Of a stretch of 64,000 bases of DNA, positions 26,133 to 32,446 are shown piece by piece; positions within the stretch are counted from its first letter, which is position 1; every line of letters begins with the position of its first letter. Both the position numbers and the translations under genes were made by a program. The notes beneath the pieces are model-generated. The model was not told where the DNA came from. It did no database searches and saw nothing but the letters and a program-made list of their open reading frames with translations. The stretch lies in assembly GCF_000024065.1 (NCBI RefSeq), contig NC_013174.1:1550001-1614000 (forward strand), written 5' to 3'. This DNA comes from Jonesia denitrificans DSM 20603 (GTDB lineage Bacteria > Actinomycetota > Actinomycetes > Actinomycetales > Cellulomonadaceae).

Positions 26133-26412
26133 TCAGGCCGGAAGCGACGGTAGGGCCTTCGTCGGCGGGCGCACATACTCGGCAAGCAACTCCATCGGAT
26201 CACGGCCCTCATTCCGAGCCACGATGTTCGGAGGGTCTTCGGAAGGAATCACCGGCTGCTCGTTCAGCAGGAGGGCATGGCCGACGTGATGGTACTAGCG
26301 ACGCGGGTGCGGTCTCGTGACGGCGAAATGCTTCGTGGCTGAGTTCTGCACACCCGCCTCGGCGTAGTAGCGGTTCAGCTAGTCGGGGACACTGTCGCGA
26401 ATCTGATCAACG
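26133..26412 (-). pseudogene. decayed 3' remnant of an unidentified gene
   Basis: One minus-strand frame reads sensibly through two in-frame stops: IRDSVPD, stop, LNRYYAEAGVQNSATKHFAV, then RPHPRR, stop, YHHVGHALLLNEQPVIPSED and on through VARNEGRDPMELLAEYVRPP to a final TGA at 26133-26135. It begins within the 3' end of the CPBP gene, so only a C-terminal part is left. I do not recognise the family. No intact gene lies between 26126 and 26406. Confidence 0.45.
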
Positions 26413-27240
26413 GGTGCCGCCGGAGTCGGGGTGAACGATACGGGGGATGCCGGTGCTGCTGACGAGGATCGCGGCGACCGAGAACGGGATGACGCCCAGG
26501 GCGAGCATGGCCGCGCCGGTTCCACCGGCGAAGTCGATAGCGTCGTGAGTGAGGACCAGTTGCGCCCCAGTCTGGAACGCGGTGTGAAACCCGATAGGCA
26601 TCCATATCGAGCCGGTGATCATGCGCAGATAACCGAAGCCGATTCCCATCGTGAGGAAGAGCGAGAGGTCGGCAGGGTTCGCGTTCTGTCGCATGAGCGC
26701 GGCGAAGAGGGTGAACAGCAGCGCCTGGATGATGATGATGCCCCACCCGCGAGTGAGAGTTCCGAGCGCGGTGGTGACGTAGCCACGGAAGACGGCCTCT
26801 TCGGGAAGCGCCTCGGCGAGGAGCACGGCGACGAGGAGCAGGATGGCGGTTCGCGCGAGTTCCGGCCCGGTGACGGTGACGGTCAGCGGGGCGCCGAGGA
26901 GGGCCAGCACCCCGAAGGTCGCCGCGGCCGGGATGGTCCAGACGATCGCGCCCCACACCGCCAGTCGCCATCCGGTTCGCACGCTCGTGAGCCCTACGTC
27001 GCTCATCCGGCGGTGATCGGAGAGGCGGACCAGCAGAGCGATCACGGTGAGAGTGGCGGCGCTGATCGCGACACCAAGCGCGATCCGGGCGCCCAAGGCC
27101 CCGGGAGCGGAGGGGTTATCTGATGCGGGAAGCAGGATCGTCGCGAGGGCCAGTCCCGCGCCGAGCGGAAGGATAGCCAACGCAATCCGCCACGCGGCGG
27201 AGGCAAGGCGTCGGGAACGTGGTCTGGGCGTTGTCGTCAT
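26407..27240 (-). CDS. CPBP-family intramembrane glutamic endopeptidase
   Basis: Polytopic membrane protein of 277 residues with the CAAX-protease/bacteriocin-processing (CPBP, formerly Abi) motifs: EALPEEAVFRGYV (EExxxR) at about 150-162 and the later FTLFAA and IGFHTAF segments carrying the FxxxH-type and His motifs. About eight helices. Bacterial members take part in bacteriocin immunity, peptide processing or unknown roles. Start overlaps the upstream stop by 4 nt (ATGA). Last intact gene of a TetR-led operon in the island; composition differs from the core chromosome. Confidence 0.8.
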   Translation of the reverse strand: MTTTPRPRSRRLASAAWRIALAILPLGAGLALATILLPASDNPSAPGALGARIALGVAISAATLTVIALLVRLSDHRRMSDVGLTSVRTGWRLAVWGAIVWTIPAAATFGVLALLGAPLTVTVTGPELARTAILLLVAVLLAEALPEEAVFRGYVTTALGTLTRGWGIIIIQALLFTLFAALMRQNANPADLSLFLTMGIGFGYLRMITGSIWMPIGFHTAFQTGAQLVLTHDAIDFAGGTGAAMLALGVIPFSVAAILVSSTGIPRIVHPDSGGTR

Positions 27241-28235
27241 GGCGTTACCCTATATCGGCGAGCGAGGGCGTGGTAGGCGCGTTTCGGTGTCCAAGTGCCG
27301 TCGGCGTGGGCGGTGACGATGCCGTAGCTGGCCAGGTCGAGGTCTCGGCCGGGCTCATCTGAGGTGGTCAGGGCGGGTTCGCTGAATCCCCAGACGAAGG
27401 TCCCGTCCACTCCCGCGCGGTCGAACACGTCGAGGAGATCGGTGAGGTAATCGGCTTGCTCCTGCTCGTCTCGCACGAGGTTCTTCGGCACGGACGGTTC
27501 GGCGAGTCCACCGAGCACGCCCGACGCAGTGGAAGCCTTCGCGGCCGCACCCCGGTAGGTGCAGGACCCGAACTCGAACACATAGCAGGGCTTGTTCTGC
27601 GCGTGGGCCCCATCAGCAAGCGCGCCGATGTCGTCTTCGAACCGCCAGGCATTGCGCGCATCACGGTATCGGTCGGCGCCGACGACATCGAAGATCGACC
27701 AGTCCGGACGCTCCCAGTCCCCCGCCCCGTAGGACACCGGTCCAGCAAAGCACTCCCGCACCTCGCCGACGAGCTCTGCAAGCAGACGCCGCAGGCGCAG
27801 GTTCGCAATGGGCAGCAGCGGGAACGTCACCGTCAGCAAGGTTCCCCTGGCCCAGAACGTTGGACCCGGGAGCATTCCCGGGATCGACAGCGTGAGTTCA
27901 CAGCCGACGACCAGCCCCACCTCGGCGCCCGAGGTTCGAAGACGCTCGGCGGCGAGGGCCGCTGCCCGCACGGCCTCTACGAGTTCATGGCGGGGCCGAT
28001 CGAAGGGACGCGGCTGCAGCCAGACCCCCAGGCCCTCCTCCGCGGCGATGCTCGCCGCGATCGCGAGGCGGTCGGCGTCGCTGGCCATGATCAGCACCGC
28101 ATCGCAGCCGAGGTCTTCACGGATCGCCCGGAAGTCTCGGCGTGCGCGCTGTTCGGTGAAGAAGGGGTTGCTCTCGAAGCCTTTCTCGTAGAGGACACCG
28201 GCGTCGTAACCGATCCCGCGCACCGGCTCAGTCAT
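27237..28235 (-). CDS. TIM-barrel glycosidase-like protein of the type auto-named 'abortive infection protein'
   Basis: 332 residues. Features: MTEPVRGIGYDAGVLYEKGF, FRAIREDLGCDAVLIM, EVGLVVGCELTLSIPG, FDVVGADRYRDARNAW, CYVFEFGSCTYRGAA with a Glu in the position typical of a retaining glycosidase nucleophile, and a terminal WTPKRAYHALARRY. This resembles, from memory, a family in streptomycetes and mycobacteria often labelled abortive infection protein; the label is not evidence of phage defence. The fold looks like a GH-type barrel. ATG 28235 overlaps the TetR gene by 8 nt; its stop overlaps the CPBP gene. Confidence 0.6.
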   Translation of the reverse strand: MTEPVRGIGYDAGVLYEKGFESNPFFTEQRARRDFRAIREDLGCDAVLIMASDADRLAIAASIAAEEGLGVWLQPRPFDRPRHELVEAVRAAALAAERLRTSGAEVGLVVGCELTLSIPGMLPGPTFWARGTLLTVTFPLLPIANLRLRRLLAELVGEVRECFAGPVSYGAGDWERPDWSIFDVVGADRYRDARNAWRFEDDIGALADGAHAQNKPCYVFEFGSCTYRGAAAKASTASGVLGGLAEPSVPKNLVRDEQEQADYLTDLLDVFDRAGVDGTFVWGFSEPALTTSDEPGRDLDLASYGIVTAHADGTWTPKRAYHALARRYRVTP

Positions 28236-28869
28236 CGGCTGCTCCCAACGCCCGGAACAAGAACGGCACCACATGCGCACGCAAAGCTCTGAGGTCTGCA
28301 CCGGGGTTGCGTTGCACGAGGGTGATCGCACGATCCAGCACACTCTCCGCAAGCCCGGTCGCGACATCGAGCGGCATCGCCGTGAAGACGCCCTGGTCGA
28401 TTCCGGCCCGCAGAATGCTCCGCAACAGGGCCGTATCATCTTCATCTTCGACGAGATACAGCGGTGTGCCGTCCGCCGTGCGATGCGAGACCACCATCTC
28501 CACCGCCGCCGCGATCGCGTGACGCTGCGCATCCACATGCGCCACATACGCATCCGCATAGGCCCGCAGGCGTGCAGCAGGCTCGTCGACCCCGTCGACC
28601 GCCGCCAGCACGCTCTCCCCCAGAGCCGCGAACACGGTCTGCACGACGTCGAGTAGCAGCCCCTCCTTCGACGCGAAGTAGTACGCCACCGCGCTCTTGG
28701 CGATCTGCGCACGCCCCGCGATCTCCGCCAGCGATGCCCGGTGGTACCCGACCTCGTTCACCGTCACCACTGCGGCATCGATCAGCTGCCGGCGCCGCGC
28801 CCTCTCGATGAACGAGGTCGACCGCTCACGAGACGTCGTGGTCCCTGGCATGGCATTTTCAGAACGCAT
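28228..28869 (-). CDS. TetR-family transcriptional regulator
   Basis: 213 residues. N-terminal DNA-binding domain: RRRQLIDAAVVTVNEVGYHRASLAEIAGRAQIAKSAVAYYFASKEGLL, a standard TetR helix-turn-helix. The C-terminal ligand domain has no recognisable signature. First gene of a three-gene overlapping operon with the TIM-barrel and CPBP genes, so it probably controls them and itself. A dyad TAGAAC-N14-GTTCTA lies just upstream and overlaps a TAAAAT hexamer placed 6 nt before ATG 28869. Confidence 0.88.
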   Translation of the reverse strand: MRSENAMPGTTTSRERSTSFIERARRRQLIDAAVVTVNEVGYHRASLAEIAGRAQIAKSAVAYYFASKEGLLLDVVQTVFAALGESVLAAVDGVDEPAARLRAYADAYVAHVDAQRHAIAAAVEMVVSHRTADGTPLYLVEDEDDTALLRSILRAGIDQGVFTAMPLDVATGLAESVLDRAITLVQRNPGADLRALRAHVVPFLFRALGAADD

Positions 28870-28875
28870 GGACTG

Positions 28876-28881
28876 ATTTTA
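28876..28881 (-). promoter_or_regulatory. candidate leaderless -10 hexamer TAAAAT
   Basis: Ends 6 nt before the minus-strand ATG at 28869 and overlaps the operator dyad by two bases. Confidence 0.4.
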
Positions 28882-28905
28882 GAACAAGTGGCCTGTCAAG
28901 TTCTA
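28880..28905. promoter_or_regulatory. candidate TetR operator dyad
   Basis: TAGAAC (28880-28885) and GTTCTA (28900-28905) are perfect inverted arms, 14 nt apart, touching the putative -10 of the TetR operon. Position suits autorepression. Confidence 0.4.
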
Positions 28906-29359
28906 GACGCTGCCGCGCGAGCTTCGACAGCGGGAAGTCCTCGATTGAAAGACGTGTACTGGCTCTGTGGCCGAGGGAATAGTTCCGGTGCGGGCAAATC
29001 GGCGCGGTGCGTGGGATATCGGGGCGAACGGCCGCGATGGATCGGGCGACTGCGCACCTGGTCGCTGACCAGCCCGGCGGCGATGTCCTGTGAGGCCTCC
29101 GACCGGAAAGCACTCGTCAGCCGGAGTCCTCATGATCGATCCCAACCGCCACGACCGCCCGCTAAGTCGGCTCCCTGTTCGGCGGAAATGGCGTGCTTGA
29201 CCTCGCCGTCGAGTACGCCCTGGGCGGCGAGACGGCCTGGGTTCTCCAAGAACGACGGGCACGTCGCTCGCGTCTTTGCCTACCACTGGCCCAACGCCCT
29301 AACCCTGGGGGACATCACCATCATCGGCTGCAACGAAATACCTCCTTGGTCTGCCCCTC
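28906..29359. other. 454-bp stretch in the island with no supported gene
   Basis: Fragments look protein-like in different plus frames (GGNGVLDLAVEYALGGETAW, then in another frame NDGHVARVFAYHWPNALTLG) but no frame gives a coherent product, so this may be a frameshifted relic. It also must hold the promoter of the rightward membrane-protein genes. Confidence 0.35.
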
Positions 29360-29779
29360 GTGGCGATCATCGTACTTGCGCTGCTCGCGGCGCCTCGTGT
29401 GATCCTCCACGACCTCGACATCATCCAAGAAGGCACCGCGATCAACGCGCTGTTCGTCTTCCTCCCGCCAATCGTATGGATCGTCGTGGCCCTCGCCGCG
29501 AGAGTGCCCACCCCGTTCGTCACCATCTTGGCCATCGGCGTCTGCTACGGGATCTTCCTCGCTCTGGGGCATCAGCTCATGTGGGGCATCGCTTTCGCGG
29601 ATGATCCGCCCCAGCTCGGCGGCAACCTCGCCGGCCTCGACACCACGTTCCAGGCTGTCCTACTCCGCTCCTTCGCCGCCGTGTCAAGTCTCGTCACCGG
29701 CGCGATCGTCGGCGCGATCAGCGGACTCGTCGCCTGGGGGCTGAGCGCACTCATGCGCCGCTCCCGGCCGCAGCACTGA
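29360..29779 (+). CDS. hypothetical four-helix membrane protein in the island
   Basis: 139 residues with hydrophobic segments at about 1-15, 30-48, 53-78 and 98-130 (APRVILHDLDIIQEG loop after the first; GLVAWGLSALMRRSRPQ at the end). GTG 29360 is the first available start; the frame stays open upstream through YLLGLPL, so the real N-terminus may be longer or lost in the decayed region. Ten nt before the next small membrane protein. Family not recognised. Confidence 0.55.
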   Translation: MAIIVLALLAAPRVILHDLDIIQEGTAINALFVFLPPIVWIVVALAARVPTPFVTILAIGVCYGIFLALGHQLMWGIAFADDPPQLGGNLAGLDTTFQAVLLRSFAAVSSLVTGAIVGAISGLVAWGLSALMRRSRPQH

Positions 29780-29788
29780 GAAGGCCCA

Positions 29789-30073
29789 GTGGAGAGCGGA
29801 TCACCAAGCTCGCCCCGCCGCCCCGGAATCCTGCGGATGCTCGGAGTCGGCGCCCTCGGGCTCATCGGCGGCGCACTGCTCGCGCTGTTCATCCAAGACC
29901 TCCTCGCTGTCGCGTTCGTCACCGGAGAAAACGTCCCCGACGCGCTGACCATCATCTTCGCCTACCTGATCCCTGTCGTCTCCATCGTCACGGCGGTAGC
30001 TGCCGGCGTCATCGACCGAAGACTGGCCGTTCGCCGGACGGAAGAGGACTCCGATGACGACAGACCGGGGTGA
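29789..30073 (+). CDS. hypothetical two-helix membrane protein in the island
   Basis: 94 residues: short polar N-terminus, helix GVGALGLIGGALLALFIQDLLAV, a loop (VTGENVPDAL), helix FAYLIPVVSIVTAVAAGVI, and an acidic tail ending EEDSDDDRPG. GTG 29789 has GAGAAGG 5 nt upstream. It follows the previous membrane protein by 9 nt and its stop overlaps the start of a decayed oxidase gene by 3 nt, so the three were once one operon. Function unknown. Confidence 0.6.
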   Translation: MESGSPSSPRRPGILRMLGVGALGLIGGALLALFIQDLLAVAFVTGENVPDALTIIFAYLIPVVSIVTAVAAGVIDRRLAVRRTEEDSDDDRPG

Positions 30074-30351
30074 CTGAGTCCGCTGGGCAACCGCGAGTTC
30101 AGCAGGCGCAAACTGGTCGTTGCGTCGGGTATCGCGGGAACCGGCCTGGTTCTCAACCTCGCCAGATGCATCCGCGGCAGCCTACCCTCGCACCCTCTGG
30201 CATGCAGCCGCTCTCGATCCCTCCACTCGCCCAGTCGCAGGATCCGGGTAGCACTCGCCGGTTCACCCTCACTGCCGCCCCTGGCGCAAGCTAGATCATC
30301 ACGGGTCGGCACGAGTTGAGGACCCCGACGATGGGCCACAACGCCTCGTAA
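30070..30351 (+). pseudogene. decayed 5' fragment of a Tat-exported multicopper oxidase-like gene
   Basis: Starts with GTG 30070 overlapping the previous stop. After a frameshift near 30080 the frame reads NREFSRRKLVVASGIAGTGL, a clear twin-arginine signal peptide. A second frameshift leads to PLSIPPLAQ and RRFTLTAAPGAS, an in-frame TAG, then IITGRHELRTPTMGHNAS and TAA. The order 'RRF-L-A-PG ... T-x-GxNxS' resembles the start of the first cupredoxin domain of multicopper oxidases, from memory. The rest of the gene is missing; repeat copy 2 begins 41 nt later. Confidence 0.5.
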
Positions 30352-30391
30352 TCGCAGTTTCCCGTAGTGGAGTCAAACACGACATGTGGTA

Positions 30392-30472
30392 TTCCCGTCC
30401 TCACCACCCGTCCTATCTTTCGCGACTAACACGGTCAAGGCCGCAGGTTTTGTGGTGAGTGTCGATGCGCGG
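30392..30472 (+). repeat. 81-bp direct repeat, copy 2 (right end of accessory island)
   Basis: Second copy of 26045-26125 with one mismatch. It contains the right arm of the pepA terminator without the left arm, so it is a displaced copy and not a working terminator. It ends 10 nt before the stop of the next leftward gene. Confidence 0.95.
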
Positions 30473-30482
30473 GTGATGAGGT

Positions 30483-30821
30483 TTACGAGCGCGTTTTCTT
30501 CCGGGCGCTGTTCCAGTCACGCATTCGCTGCGGATAGCCGGTGAAATTTACGTCGTAAACCGGGATGCCGAGGTCGCGGGCAATCGCCCGTGCAGCGCGT
30601 TGGTTTCCGACCGTGCGGCGGGTCCATTCTCCTGTTGTTGCAATGAGTAGTAGGGACACCGCAAAGTCTCGATTAGCGGGTTCAACATACGCTTCCACCC
30701 CTGCGCGGGTGGCAACGAACTGGGCAAGATGCGCCACATCAACTTCTGACCGACGACGTGGTGTTTCGGTTGTCGATACTGATGGGGTGCGCTTTGACCG
30801 CCACCGAGAGAACAAAGACAT
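30483..30821 (-). CDS. hypothetical small basic protein
   Basis: 112 residues: basic Ser/Thr/Arg-rich N-terminus (about 1-25), then VDVAHLAQFVATRAGVEAYVEPANRDFAVSLLLIATTGEWTRRTVG and a terminal DLGIPVYDVNFTGYPQRMRDW. It looks like a conserved actinobacterial hypothetical; no function known to me. ATG 30821 has TAGGCT 7 nt upstream. Before the island inserted it would have converged on pepA. Confidence 0.6.
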   Translation of the reverse strand: MSLFSRWRSKRTPSVSTTETPRRRSEVDVAHLAQFVATRAGVEAYVEPANRDFAVSLLLIATTGEWTRRTVGNQRAARAIARDLGIPVYDVNFTGYPQRMRDWNSARKKTRS

Positions 30822-30828
30822 AGTGGAT

Positions 30829-30834
30829 AGCCTA
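30829..30834 (-). promoter_or_regulatory. candidate leaderless -10 hexamer TAGGCT
   Basis: Ends 7 nt before the minus-strand ATG at 30821. Confidence 0.4.
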
Positions 30835-31036
30835 CGGGAATAATCTGGATGTCTGCTGATAATACGTGCGACTGAAGGCCTGTGGTCTTACCACTGATCA
30901 GCACCATCACACAGGACCTTTGTCTGCAGAATCACACGTGAGATGCGGAAATCAGCCCGTTTCCACTTTGGCAATTGCGTCCGCGATGACAAGATGGGAC
31001 GGTAACCAACATCCGTTGCGCCCAAAGGAGCAGAAC

Positions 31037-32422
31037 GTGGCCGAAACCGCCGGCACCGACTTTGACATCGTCGTCCTGGGTGGAGGGAGCGGTGGTTACG
31101 CCGCCGCGCTCCGCGCCGCACAACTCGGACAGAACGTCGCACTCATCGAAGCAGACAAACTCGGGGGCACTTGCCTTCACTATGGTTGTGTCCCCACCAA
31201 AGCACTCCTCCACGCAGCTGAGGTCGCTGAATCAGTTCGTGAGGGTCACCAATTTGGGGTCAACGCTACGTTCAACTCCATCGACATGGACGGCGTCAAC
31301 TCCTACAAAGCCAACGTCATTAACGGCTTGTACAAAGGCCTTCAAGGTCTCATTAAGTCACGCAAGATCACCGTAGTCGAAGGCTACGGAAAACTGGTAG
31401 GCCCTAACAGCGTGGAGGTCAACGGCCAACGCTACAACGGGAAGCACGTCATTTTGGCCACCGGGTCATACTCTCGTACCCTGCCAGGACTTGCCATCGA
31501 AGGTCGGGTCATGACCTCCGACCAAGCCCTCACGCTTGACTATGTTCCCAAGTCAGCAATTATCTTGGGTGGTGGCGTCATCGGGTGTGAGTTCGCATCT
31601 GTGTGGCGTTCCTTTGGCGCGGACGTCACCATCATTGAAGGACTACCGCACCTGGTGCCCAACGAAGACGAATCGATCTCCAAGGCGTTGGAACGTGCGT
31701 TCCGCAAACGGAAAATTAACTTCAACCTTGGCGACCTGTTCTCCTCAGTCACCCAGGACGACAACGGTGTTCACGTCACCCTCCAATCAGGCAAAACCTT
31801 CGATGCGGAGATCATGCTCGTTGCGATCGGTCGTGGACCACGCACCGCTGACCTTGGGTACGAAGAACAAGGCATCCGCATGGACCGCGGTTTTGTCCTC
31901 ACAGATGACAGGCTCCACACGGGTGTTGCAAACATTTGGGCAGTTGGCGACATCGTGCCCGGGCTTCAACTAGCGCACCGTGGTTTTGCACAAGGCATCT
32001 ACGTGGCGGAGCAGATTTTGGGTCTCAACCCTGCACCCATCGTGGAATCCGGTATCCCACGTGTCACCTATTCTGAACCCGAAATCGCGTCTGTTGGGTT
32101 GACCGAAAAGAAAGCTCAAGAAGAGTTCGGCGCCGACAACGTGGAAACCCTTGACTACAACCTCGCTGGAAACGGAAAGTCAAAAATCCTTGCTACCCAA
32201 GGGTTCATTAAACTAGTCCGCCAAAAAGATGGGCCTGTGGTGGGTGTCCACATGATTGGGTCCCGTGTCGGAGAACTCGTTGGAGAAGGCCAACTCATTG
32301 TCAACTGGGAAGCATACCCAGAGGACGTGGCTTCCCTCATTCACGCACACCCCACTCAAAACGAAGCCCTCGGCGAAGCATTCCTCGCTCTTGCCGGCAA
32401 GCCCCTGCACGCCCACAACTGA
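31037..32422 (+). CDS. lpdA: dihydrolipoyl dehydrogenase
   Basis: E3 flavoenzyme that reoxidises lipoyl groups of 2-oxoacid dehydrogenases with NAD. FAD site VVLGGGSGGYAAALRAAQLG, redox-active disulfide GGTCLHYGCVPTK, NAD site ILGGGVIGCEFASVW, second FAD motif IWAVGDIVPG and the C-terminal His-Glu pair HAHPTQNEALGEA are intact. 461 residues from GTG 31037, which has AAGGAG 6 nt upstream. The E2 gene follows after 24 bp, so they form one operon. Confidence 0.95.
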   Translation: MAETAGTDFDIVVLGGGSGGYAAALRAAQLGQNVALIEADKLGGTCLHYGCVPTKALLHAAEVAESVREGHQFGVNATFNSIDMDGVNSYKANVINGLYKGLQGLIKSRKITVVEGYGKLVGPNSVEVNGQRYNGKHVILATGSYSRTLPGLAIEGRVMTSDQALTLDYVPKSAIILGGGVIGCEFASVWRSFGADVTIIEGLPHLVPNEDESISKALERAFRKRKINFNLGDLFSSVTQDDNGVHVTLQSGKTFDAEIMLVAIGRGPRTADLGYEEQGIRMDRGFVLTDDRLHTGVANIWAVGDIVPGLQLAHRGFAQGIYVAEQILGLNPAPIVESGIPRVTYSEPEIASVGLTEKKAQEEFGADNVETLDYNLAGNGKSKILATQGFIKLVRQKDGPVVGVHMIGSRVGELVGEGQLIVNWEAYPEDVASLIHAHPTQNEALGEAFLALAGKPLHAHN

Positions 32423-32446
32423 TCTGGATGAGAGGCCGAAGAGGTC

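Larger units (their letters stand above)
26126..30391. mobile_element. GC-rich accessory island between 81-bp direct repeats
   Basis: The segment sits between pepA and a small conserved gene that otherwise would be neighbours. It is visibly richer in G+C than its surroundings (40 of 60 bases at 28501 against 34 of 60 at 31201). It holds a TetR / TIM-barrel / CPBP operon, two small membrane proteins and two decayed genes. No integrase, transposase or terminal inverted repeat is visible. The 81-bp duplication is far longer than a transposon target duplication, so insertion by homologous or site-specific recombination of a circular element, followed by decay, is my inference. Confidence 0.65.

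Noticed and set aside
28236-28712. N-terminal extension of the TIM-barrel gene
   Set aside because: The frame is open to 28712 but the added 159 residues are Arg/Cys/Ser-rich and antisense-like, overlapping the TetR gene; the family begins at the MTEPVRGIGYD segment.
28741-29604. 287-codon plus-strand open frame crossing the TetR promoter
   Set aside because: Starts antisense to the TetR helix-turn-helix and ends out of frame within the membrane-protein gene; Arg/Pro/Ser-rich without motifs. A short internal part looks protein-like and is treated as possible relic sequence only.
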